Under the pieces are notes generated by a model. That model searched no databases and was not told where the DNA came from. It worked only from the letters and a program-made list of their open reading frames with translations. Below are positions 17,650-24,759 of a DNA stretch of 57,274 bases, piece by piece. Each line of letters starts with the position of its first letter. The first letter of the stretch is position 1. Origin of the DNA: CAZJAT01 sp964544145 (GTDB lineage Bacteria; Hydrothermota; 32-111); NCBI GenBank assembly GCA_964544145.1, contig CAZJAT010000012.1, forward strand, positions 1 through 57,274, written 5' to 3'. A program made the position numbers and the translations under genes.

Positions 17650-20313
17650 TTATTTCCTGTTTTTCCTTATTTCTGATTGTGCAGCTGCAAGACGTGCAAC
17701 AGGCACCCTGTATGGCGAGCAGGAAACATAATCAAATCCATTCTTATTGAAAAAGTCAATCGAATCCGGATCTCCTCCATGTTCGCCGCAGATACCTATT
17801 TCAAGCTGCGGATTTGATTTTTTCCCGTCTTCAATTGCAATCTTAATCAATCTTCCAACACCTTCCTGGTCCAGTGAGGCAAATGGATCTATAGTCATAA
17901 TACCCTGCTCTCTGTATGACTCCAATATTGGGCCCACATCATCTCTGGAAAAGCCGAATGTCGTCTGTGTAAGATCATTCGTTCCAAATGAGAAGAATTC
18001 CGCTTCCTTTGCTATTTTACCAGCAGTTAATGCAGCTCTGGGTAATTCAATCATTGTTCCAACAAGATAATTAATTTTAACCTTCTTTTCCTCCATAACA
18101 GTTTCTGCAGTTTCAATAGCAATTTTCTTCTGTTTTTTAAGTTCATTCACATTCCCCACAAGTGGAATCATAATTTCAGGTATCACATTAATACCCTCTT
18201 GACTAATTTCACATGCTGCTTCCATTATTGCTCTCACTTGCATTTCTGTGATTTCGGGGAATGTTATACCAAGTCTACATCCTCTATGTCCAAGCATTGG
18301 ATTTGCCTCATGCAATTCATCAACCTTTGACCTGAGTTTGCTTGCATGCACACCCATTTTACCGGCAAGTATATTTATCTGTTCCTCATCCTTTGGAAGG
18401 AATTCATGCAGAGGCGGGTCAAGTGTCCTAATGACTACAGGATAACCGTCCATGACCCTGAAGATACCCTTAAAATCCTCTTTCTGCATTGGTAATATTT
18501 TATCCAATGCCTTTTTTCTCTCATCATAAGAATCAGAAAGTATCATTTCTCTTACTGCTGAAATTCTCTGCTCACCGAAAAACATATGCTCAGTTCTACA
18601 TAAACCTATACCCTTGGCACCGAATTTTCTGGCGATTTCAGAATCTACAGGCGTATCAGCATTAGTTCGTATATCAATACTTTTGAATTCGTCAGTCCAT
18701 TCCATTAAATCACCGAACTCATCTTGAAGCAAAGGTTTAACCTTTTTCACTTCCCCCTTGATGACATTTCCACTGGTTCCGTCAATTGAAACATAATCAC
18801 CGTCTTTCAATATGATATCCTTAATTCTCACAATTCTCTTATCATAATCTATTTCCATATCAGAACATCCAACAACACATGGTTTACCCATTCCTCTTGC
18901 AACAACAGCAGCATGAGATGTCATACCACCCCTTGCAGTAAGAATACCATTACATATATTCATACCCGCAATATCTTCAGGAGATGTTTCTTCTCTGACA
19001 AGGATCATCTCTTTTTCTTTTTTTGCTTTTTCAACAGCTTCCTTAGCAGAAAGCACAATTCGGCCTGAAGCAGCTCCCGGCGATGCAGGCAAACCCTTTG
19101 CGAGGACTTCAATCTTCTGACTAGGATCAATCATGGGATGAAGCATACCGTCAATATCAGACGGCTTAACCCTCATAATTGCTTTTTCACGCTCAATGAT
19201 GCCTTCCTTGACAAAATCAACAGCCATTTTGATTGCCGCTAATGGGGTTCTTTTTCCTGTTCTTGTCTGCAGCATCCATAGATTTCCTTTCTCAATTGTA
19301 AATTCAAGATCCTGCATATCCTTATAGTGCATTTCCAGCTTTTCTCTTATTGTGTAAAGCTGTTTGTACATTTCAGGCATCATCTCTTCCAATGTTTTTT
19401 GATCATCAGATTGTTTTCCGAACTCATTGATCGGTTGTGGTGTTCTTATGCCTGCTACAACATCTTCTCCCTGTGCATTAATTAAATATTCACCATAAAA
19501 GTGATTATCTCCATTTGATGGATTCCTTGTAAAAGCTACACCTGTTGCTGAGTCCTGTCCCATATTACCGTAAACCATTGCCTGAATATTGACTGCTGTT
19601 CCTAATTCATTGGGAATTCTTTCTATGCGTCTATACTCTATGGCTCTCTCATTATTCCAGGATTTAAACACAGCATTAATTGCACCCCATAGCTGTTCAT
19701 GAACATCACTGGGGAACTCCGTTCCTGTTTCTTTAAGAACAAGTTCCTTATACAATTTAACTATTTCTTTCAAGTTTTCTGCATTGAGTTCTATATCCAG
19801 TAAAACATTATTGGTCTTTTTAACACTATTCAGTATTTTCTCAAATTTTTCATGGGACACTTTTAACACTACATCACCATACATCTGAATGAAACGCCTG
19901 AATGAATCATATGCGAATCTCTCATTATCAGTTAAAGCGGCAAGTCCCTTAACTGTTTCTTCATTAAGACCAAGATTTAAAATCGTATCCATCATGCCGG
20001 GCATTGATATAGGAGCTCCGGATCTTACTGAAACAAGAAGTGGATTTTCTTTTGAACCAAACTCTTTTTTCATGAATTCCTGTAATTTTGCCAGATTTTC
20101 CTCCATCTGTTCTTTTAAATTATCAGGATACTTACCATTATTATCTGCATAATAATTGCACACTTCCGTGGTTAGAGTGAAACCGGGAGGCACCGGCAAA
20201 TCTATTGATGCCATTTCTGCTAGATTTGCTCCTTTTCCGCCGAGAAGTTTCTTCATGTCGGCTCTTCCCTCGGCCATTCCTTTACCAAAGAAGTAGACCA
20301 TTTTCTTATTCAT
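17650..20313 (-). CDS. ppdK: Pyruvate, phosphate dikinase
   Basis: This 887-residue enzyme interconverts pyruvate, ATP and phosphate with phosphoenolpyruvate, AMP and pyrophosphate. The N-terminal ATP-grasp domain (about 1-340) contains GGKGANLAEM. The swivelling phosphohistidine domain has the signature GGMTSHAAVVARGMGKPCVVG with T465 and H467. The C-terminal PEP/pyruvate barrel contains GTNDLTQTTFGFSRDD and catalytic C842 in GICGEHGGDP. Length is typical. In anaerobes it often serves glycolysis with pyrophosphate, fitting the fermentative enzymes elsewhere in the window. A strong Shine-Dalgarno (AGGAGG) and a clear promoter about 40 bases upstream make it the head of the ppdK-serS-spoIID-tamA-tamB operon. 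Confidence 0.98.
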   Translation of the reverse strand: MNKKMVYFFGKGMAEGRADMKKLLGGKGANLAEMASIDLPVPPGFTLTTEVCNYYADNNGKYPDNLKEQMEENLAKLQEFMKKEFGSKENPLLVSVRSGAPISMPGMMDTILNLGLNEETVKGLAALTDNERFAYDSFRRFIQMYGDVVLKVSHEKFEKILNSVKKTNNVLLDIELNAENLKEIVKLYKELVLKETGTEFPSDVHEQLWGAINAVFKSWNNERAIEYRRIERIPNELGTAVNIQAMVYGNMGQDSATGVAFTRNPSNGDNHFYGEYLINAQGEDVVAGIRTPQPINEFGKQSDDQKTLEEMMPEMYKQLYTIREKLEMHYKDMQDLEFTIEKGNLWMLQTRTGKRTPLAAIKMAVDFVKEGIIEREKAIMRVKPSDIDGMLHPMIDPSQKIEVLAKGLPASPGAASGRIVLSAKEAVEKAKKEKEMILVREETSPEDIAGMNICNGILTARGGMTSHAAVVARGMGKPCVVGCSDMEIDYDKRIVRIKDIILKDGDYVSIDGTSGNVIKGEVKKVKPLLQDEFGDLMEWTDEFKSIDIRTNADTPVDSEIARKFGAKGIGLCRTEHMFFGEQRISAVREMILSDSYDERKKALDKILPMQKEDFKGIFRVMDGYPVVIRTLDPPLHEFLPKDEEQINILAGKMGVHASKLRSKVDELHEANPMLGHRGCRLGITFPEITEMQVRAIMEAACEISQEGINVIPEIMIPLVGNVNELKKQKKIAIETAETVMEEKKVKINYLVGTMIELPRAALTAGKIAKEAEFFSFGTNDLTQTTFGFSRDDVGPILESYREQGIMTIDPFASLDQEGVGRLIKIAIEDGKKSNPQLEIGICGEHGGDPDSIDFFNKNGFDYVSCSPYRVPVARLAAAQSEIRKNRK

Positions 20314-20348
20314 CTAATACCTCCTAAAAACTTTTAATATAGTTATTT

Positions 20349-20376
20349 ATTATAAATAAAAGTCAAATAAAATCAA
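20349..20376 (-). promoter_or_regulatory. Promoter of the ppdK operon
   Basis: On the minus strand TTGATT (20371-20376), 16 bp and TATAAT (20349-20354) precede the ppdK ATG by about 35 bases. The intergenic region 20314-20547 otherwise holds only this and the divergent methyltransferase promoter. Confidence 0.7.
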
Positions 20377-20491
20377 TACAAAATCAAGTTTTTTTAGTTA
20401 TTTAGCACATTTGAGCGTATATTTACATTAAAATTATCATATAACACAATAATATTATAATTATATCATATATATTGATAATTTAAGCCTA

Positions 20492-20521
20492 TTGACAATA
20501 TTTATATCAAATAAATAATAG
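20492..20521 (+). promoter_or_regulatory. Probable promoter of the methyltransferase gene
   Basis: A perfect TTGACA (20492-20497) is followed, after 17 or 18 bp, by the weaker -10 candidates ATAATA or TAATAG. The gene then begins after an AAGGAG ribosome-binding site. Confidence 0.5.
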
Positions 20522-20547
20522 TATTATAGTTCTACAAGGAGATTATC

Positions 20548-21345
20548 ATGAATAATAAATATCTTGTTTCAAACAATGCTTTATGGGATGAAATGGCAAT
20601 AATACATAAGGAATCATACACTGAAATTGATTCAATATTAAAGGGAGAAAGTATTATCAGAAAGCCGGAAAAAACAGAATTGGGTAATATCAGAGGAAAA
20701 ACTCTGCTCCATATGCAATGTCATATAGGAACAGATTCCATCTCATTAGCTTATGAAGGAGCAATTGTCACAGGGACAGATTTTTCTGAAAAATCCATTG
20801 ATATTGCTAGGGAATTAGCTGCAAAGGTTTCTGCAAATATTAACTTTTTAGTGAGTTCAAATGATCAGCTGACTAATAATATAAGTAATGAATTTGATAT
20901 CGTTTATACATCTCGAGGCATATTGTGCTGGAATGATGATTTAAATGCATGGGCTAATACAATCAAGAAAATGATGAAACCAGGAGGTTTTTTCTATATG
21001 CAGGAATCCCATCCAATATCTGCAATATTAAATGAAAATAATCCGGATATCATTATTACCCACCCTTATTTCCACACTGATAAACCAATTGAATGGAAAG
21101 ATAATTATGATTATTCACGAGAGAATAAGAAACTGCACAATGTGTCTTATGAATGGACATGGAGTTTGTCAGATGTAATAAATTCCCTCATTAATGCAGG
21201 ATTAAGCATTGAGTTTGTTAATGAATTTGACTATACATTCTATAAAGCCTATGATTTCATGATTCAAAATAATAATGGTTATTGGTATATACCCAAATTA
21301 AAGAACAAATTCCCTCTTATGTTCTCATTAAAAGCTAAAAAATAA
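20548..21345 (+). CDS. Class I SAM-dependent methyltransferase
   Basis: This is a 265-residue cytosolic protein. The SAM-binding motif I is the variant LLHMQCHIGTD (about 52-62), followed by the acidic motif GTDFSEKSI and FDIVYTSRGILCWNDD. A KPGGFFYMQE segment forms the post-motif strand. This QCH-GTD subgroup is frequent among small-molecule methyltransferases of unknown substrate, so I do not name a reaction. The start follows an AAGGAG site seven bases upstream. The C-terminal FPLMFSLKAKK is typical of the subgroup, so the protein is complete even though its stop codon directly abuts the first copy of the tRNA-Ser-derived tandem repeat. Confidence 0.88.
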   Translation: MNNKYLVSNNALWDEMAIIHKESYTEIDSILKGESIIRKPEKTELGNIRGKTLLHMQCHIGTDSISLAYEGAIVTGTDFSEKSIDIARELAAKVSANINFLVSSNDQLTNNISNEFDIVYTSRGILCWNDDLNAWANTIKKMMKPGGFFYMQESHPISAILNENNPDIIITHPYFHTDKPIEWKDNYDYSRENKKLHNVSYEWTWSLSDVINSLINAGLSIEFVNEFDYTFYKAYDFMIQNNNGYWYIPKLKNKFPLMFSLKAKK

Positions 21346-21775
21346 ACGGAGAGACTGGGATTACTCGCTTTGCTCTTCCGGCACCTTGTATAGAGAATTG
21401 AGCAGATGCCGTCAAACCCTCTGGCTTCAAACCTTCGGTTTTATTTTCCTTTGGAAAATTGAATCCCTCTTGACAGGTTAAAACGGAGAGACTGGGATTN
21501 NNNNNNNNNNNNNNNNNNNNNNNNNNNNNNNNNNNNNNNNNNNNNNNNNNNNNNNNNNNNNNNNNNNNNNNNNNNNNNNNNNNNNNNNNNNNNNNNNNNT
21601 TTCCTTTGGAAAATTGAATCCCTCTTGACAGGTTAAAACGGAGAGACTGGGATTACTCGCTTTGCTCTTCCGGCACCTTGTATAGAGAATTGAGCAGATG
21701 CCGTCAAACCCTCTGGCTTCAAACCTTCGGTTTTATTTTCCTTTGGAAAATTGAATCCCTCTTGACAGGTTAAAA
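21346..21775 (-). repeat. Tandem array of a 137-bp unit carrying the 3' end of tRNA-Ser
   Basis: Unit starts at 21346, 21483 and 21638, plus the genuine tRNA end at 21776, show a 137-bp period where sequence is complete (21639 to 21776). Each copy begins, on the plus strand, with the 16 bases complementary to the tRNA-Ser 3' terminus: discriminator, 3' acceptor strand and 3' T-stem strand, plus three T-loop bases. About 120 bases of non-tRNA tail follow, which includes two palindromes (AAACC/GGTTT and ATTTTCC/GGAAAAT, at 21429-21459 in copy 1). Copies are identical where visible. A 100-N gap interrupts the second copy, so the true copy number is unknown. The arrangement resembles the tyrT repeats of E. 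coli, which also carry a tRNA 3' terminus. The open frame across it is not considered a gene. Confidence 0.9.
21500..21599. other. Assembly gap (100 N) inside the tRNA-Ser repeat
   Basis: Exactly 100 N interrupt the second repeat copy. The round length indicates a placeholder, so the real array may be longer or shorter. Confidence 0.98.
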
Positions 21776-21861
21776 CGGAGAGACTGGGATTCGAACCCAG
21801 GGTACATTGCTGCACACACGAACTCCAATCGTGCTCCTTAGACCAGCTCGGACATCTCTCC
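21776..21861 (-). tRNA. tRNA-Ser (anticodon GGA)
   Basis: This is an 86-nt class II tRNA on the minus strand with acceptor GGAGAGA/TCTCTCC and discriminator G. The anticodon loop TTGGAGT gives GGA, and there is a long variable arm. No CCA is encoded. Its last 16 bases are duplicated in every unit of the downstream array. Confidence 0.96.
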
Positions 21862-21873
21862 AATGAGAATTCA

Positions 21874-21901
21874 ATATTAAAATAATTTTCATTAATGTCA
21901 A
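21874..21901 (-). promoter_or_regulatory. Promoter of tRNA-Ser(GGA)
   Basis: TTGACA (21896-21901), 16 bp and TAATAT (21874-21879) lie on the minus strand, 13 bases before the tRNA. The stop codon TGA of the upstream SpoU methylase lies inside the -35 box. Confidence 0.82.
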
Positions 21902-22353
21902 CAGGTTTTATTAAAAATATGATGTGCGAAAATAGCAAATGAATTTGCTACATTTAGTGAATGCTTAATTCCTGTAGTCCTTATTTCAAATATTCTTTCG
22001 CATTTCTCCAAAGCAGCGGCACTTATTCCATTTGCTTCATTACCTAAAATAATTGCAAAGGGTAGATTGCATTCGCATTTCAATAATTCCTCTGCACTTT
22101 CATTTATTTCCAGACCATATATTTTACACTTTAACTCTAATGCATATGTGATTGAGTCTAAAATAGATTCAAAGTATATGGTCCTGAGAAAATGTTCCGT
22201 TCCCCTTGAAGCTTTCTTGAATAGAGGATTCCTATTATTTGGTGTTATACCGGAATGAATAATAGCATCAAATCCGAATGCTGCTGCAGTTCTGTATATA
22301 CTGCCCGTATTATGAGCACTTCTCATATTATCCAATATCACAATCTTATTCAA
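21898..22353 (-). CDS. TrmH/SpoU-family RNA 2'-O-methyltransferase
   Basis: This 151-residue protein is a minimal SPOUT methyltransferase. Motif 1 is DNMRSAHNTGSIYRTAAAFG with the conserved N and R, motif 2 is AIILGNEANGIS, and motif 3 is RTTGIKHSLNVANSFAI, forming the trefoil-knot SAM site. Such proteins methylate a ribose 2'-OH in tRNA or rRNA. The short length, with no extra RNA-binding domain, leaves the target open (TrmL- or TrmH-like). It overlaps the class V PLP enzyme by four bases and is followed directly by the tRNA-Ser promoter. Confidence 0.93.
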   Translation of the reverse strand: MNKIVILDNMRSAHNTGSIYRTAAAFGFDAIIHSGITPNNRNPLFKKASRGTEHFLRTIYFESILDSITYALELKCKIYGLEINESAEELLKCECNLPFAIILGNEANGISAAALEKCERIFEIRTTGIKHSLNVANSFAIFAHHIFNKTC

Positions 22354-23438
22354 TTAACATACCTTTTTATCAAATCCGATATTTTATTCATTTGTTCCTC
22401 ATTATTAAAAATATGGCATGAGAATCTGATCCTGCCATCCCTGAATGAAGCAATAACATTGTCTTTTTTTAAATGATTGAATATCTGCTTAACTTTTTTT
22501 GCCTTGAAGAATAATATTGGTGAATTAATTGAATTAACATCTAATGATATATCACCATATTTTGCAAGCATATTGCTTAATTTAATATTCAATTTAAGAT
22601 TATGTTTTTCAATGTTATCCATGCCGATGTTCAGGAGAAATCGCAGATTTTCTCTCATCATGATAATACCCAGAAGGTTCTTAGTCCCGCCTTCAGCTGC
22701 TGACATATTGCACTTCAATTTTGGTAATGAAGAAAACTTTTCAAAACCTGCAAAATTTAAAGATAACCATGCTGCATTATTATTGGTAATACGTGATAAG
22801 TGCTTCTTATAAGCATACATGAATCCAACTCCCTGAGGTCCCAAAAGCCATTTTGATGTACCTGTGAATAGAAAATCAGGTTCAATATCACTGATATATA
22901 TATCTTTCCACCCAATCATCTGTATTGAATCAATAGCAAATAATGCATTATGAGACTTGCATATTTCTGAAATCACACGTAAATTTCTTAATGCTCCTGT
23001 CTGTATATCAGTTGCATCAGTAAAAACTATGGTTTTTGATGATTGTTTTAATTCTCTTTCAAGTATGTATTCATCATCTGAAATAACCTTAATTTTATAT
23101 TTCCTATCATACACAAAAGGTATCTCAGTACATGGGAAACTTTTGCCGAATATTACAATATCGCGGTAATCCTGAAAAGCATTCTTTATGATTTTAACAG
23201 CATGAGTGGTATTGTGTAATAATGCAATATTTTCCGAATTGGTATGAATCATATCACCGCACATTGTGCGTGTTTCATTGAGTATACTGATATAATCATC
23301 AAATGGGATACTGCCTTTTTCACTTGTATAATCAATATGCTGTTTGCCTTTATTGACTGCTTCTAAGCATGGAATTCCAGTTGATGCACTGTTTAGGTAA
23401 ATAACGTTATCCGGTATATGGAAATATTTTCTGTACAT
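22350..23438 (-). CDS. Class V aminotransferase-fold PLP enzyme
   Basis: This 362-residue PLP-dependent enzyme has the class V (cysteine-desulfurase/isopenicillin-N-epimerase-like) fold. It opens with IYLNSASTG, carries the cofactor aspartate D170 (LFAIDSIQMIG) and the Schiff-base lysine K196 in TGTSKWLLGPQG. No desulfurase active-site Cys loop is evident, so the substrate is not assigned. A GGAG site lies four bases before the ATG. It follows a strong hairpin after the upstream aminotransferase and overlaps the SpoU methylase by four bases. It could be a lyase, epimerase or aminotransferase. Confidence 0.88.
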   Translation of the reverse strand: MYRKYFHIPDNVIYLNSASTGIPCLEAVNKGKQHIDYTSEKGSIPFDDYISILNETRTMCGDMIHTNSENIALLHNTTHAVKIIKNAFQDYRDIVIFGKSFPCTEIPFVYDRKYKIKVISDDEYILERELKQSSKTIVFTDATDIQTGALRNLRVISEICKSHNALFAIDSIQMIGWKDIYISDIEPDFLFTGTSKWLLGPQGVGFMYAYKKHLSRITNNNAAWLSLNFAGFEKFSSLPKLKCNMSAAEGGTKNLLGIIMMRENLRFLLNIGMDNIEKHNLKLNIKLSNMLAKYGDISLDVNSINSPILFFKAKKVKQIFNHLKKDNVIASFRDGRIRFSCHIFNNEEQMNKISDLIKRYVN

Positions 23439-23467
23439 ATTGCTCCATATATTTAAAGGATAATATT

Positions 23468-23489
23468 AAAGGGAGGTATTCCTCCCTTT
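23468..23489 (-). terminator. Perfect hairpin between the two PLP-enzyme genes
   Basis: AAAGGGAGG and CCTCCCTTT form a perfect 9-bp stem around a 4-base loop, three bases after the stop of the upstream gene. The T-run is partly within the stem, so it may be a weak terminator or an mRNA-stabilising structure. Confidence 0.65.
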
Positions 23490-23491
23490 AT

Positions 23492-24706
23492 TTATATTGT
23501 CTCATTTATAACTTTTGCCAAGCGTTTTACACCTTCAACAATGTCATCCTTTGAAGGATATGAGAAATTGAGACGGAATGAATTCTTTTTATCTCCCTTA
23601 GGATAGAAAGCTGAACCTATGACATAAGCAACATTTTCTTTAATAGCGACTTTAAACATTTCATCACAATCAACATGCTCAGGCATAGTAACCCAAAGGA
23701 AAAGACCGCCATCAGGTTTGGTCCAGGAAACCCCTTTGTCCTTAGGCATATATTCATCCAGCATTTTAAGCATTAATTCATTTTTTTCCTTATACATTGC
23801 AATAGTATTAGTCAATGTATTCGTCAAATGCCCTCTTTTCAGGAATTCAGCCGTTATATACTGATTGAAAGGAGGACTGCAGAGATCTGATGCCTGTTTA
23901 GCTACAATGATCTTCTCCACTAGATTTTCCGGACCAATAATCCATCCAAGCCTGAAGCCTGGAACCAATATCTTACTGAACGTAAACAATGACATTACTC
24001 TCTTACCTTTATTAAGTGCATAAAGAGATGGTATATGCTCGCCTCGGAATCTTATCATTCTATATGGACTATCTTCAATAATCAGCAAATCCTCTCTTTC
24101 AGCAATACTGAGAAGTTTTTTTCTTCTTTCAATACTCATTGTTACACCAGCCGGATTATGAAAATCGGGTATTGTATATATAAATTTGGGTTTTATACCC
24201 TTTTCATTCAAATCTTTGAGTATTGATTCAAGATCATCCATTTTCATTCCATCATTATCCAATTCTACTTCAACCATTTTTGCTCTATAGCTATTAAACG
24301 CACTTATTGCTCCAACATAAGTGGGAGCTTCCACAATAATTACATCACCCGGGTTGCAAAACACCTTAGCCACAAAATCCAGACCCTGCTGTGAAGCTGT
24401 TGTGGGAATGATATTCTTCTTTTCCAGATCAACATTATCAAAATCCTTAAGAATCTTGATTAACTCATCAACCAGTTCATTGACTCCCTCAGTAGCACCA
24501 TATTGCAATGCTTTTGCACCATTATTATCCAATACACTACATGCAATTTCCTTGATGATATCAATAGGGAATGAGAGAGGTGAAGGTAAACCACCTGCAA
24601 AGGAAATAATTTCCGGTTTCTGAGTTAGTTTTAGCAATTCCCTTATTACAGAGCGTTTCATATTCATAACATTGTCACTGAAAATATCATTTAATCTATT
24701 TGTCAT
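23492..24706 (-). CDS. Class I/II PLP-dependent aminotransferase (2-aminoadipate/aromatic-type)
   Basis: This 404-residue protein belongs to the fold-type I subgroup that includes LysN and MocR C-terminal domains. Visible motifs are ISFAGGLPSP near the start, N184 in FHNPAG, the acidic residue in EDSPYRM, Schiff-base lysine K245 in FTFSKILVPGFRLGW, and substrate-binding R near the C terminus (SFRLNFSYP). It probably transfers amino groups between an amino acid and 2-oxoglutarate. No helix-turn-helix is fused. A good Shine-Dalgarno (AAGGAG) and its own promoter precede it, and a hairpin follows. Substrate specificity cannot be read from sequence alone. Confidence 0.92.
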   Translation of the reverse strand: MTNRLNDIFSDNVMNMKRSVIRELLKLTQKPEIISFAGGLPSPLSFPIDIIKEIACSVLDNNGAKALQYGATEGVNELVDELIKILKDFDNVDLEKKNIIPTTASQQGLDFVAKVFCNPGDVIIVEAPTYVGAISAFNSYRAKMVEVELDNDGMKMDDLESILKDLNEKGIKPKFIYTIPDFHNPAGVTMSIERRKKLLSIAEREDLLIIEDSPYRMIRFRGEHIPSLYALNKGKRVMSLFTFSKILVPGFRLGWIIGPENLVEKIIVAKQASDLCSPPFNQYITAEFLKRGHLTNTLTNTIAMYKEKNELMLKMLDEYMPKDKGVSWTKPDGGLFLWVTMPEHVDCDEMFKVAIKENVAYVIGSAFYPKGDKKNSFRLNFSYPSKDDIVEGVKRLAKVINETI

Positions 24707-24731
24707 AAAAACTCCTTATTTAATATACAGA

Positions 24732-24759
24732 ATAATAACATATTAAATCTACAAATCAA
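24732..24759 (-). promoter_or_regulatory. Promoter of the class I aminotransferase
   Basis: TTGATT (24754-24759), 16 bp and TATTAT (24732-24737) lie on the minus strand. The -35 box overlaps the mutS2 stop codon. Confidence 0.6.

Noticed and set aside
17646..20547. T-box or riboswitch controlling serS or ppdK
   Set aside because: serS starts four bases after ppdK, leaving no leader. The ppdK leader is about 35 bases with no tRNA-binding or aptamer structure visible.
20548..21345. Methyltransferase gene as cargo of an element integrated at tRNA-Ser
   Set aside because: There is no integrase, transposase or second attachment site, and the gene has its own promoter and a normal C terminus. Its contact with the repeat may be coincidental.
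21633..21938. Open frame of 101 codons across tRNA-Ser and the repeat array (minus strand)
   Set aside because: It consists of tRNA and repeat sequence, has no ribosome-binding site and matches the repeat period; it is a by-product of the array.
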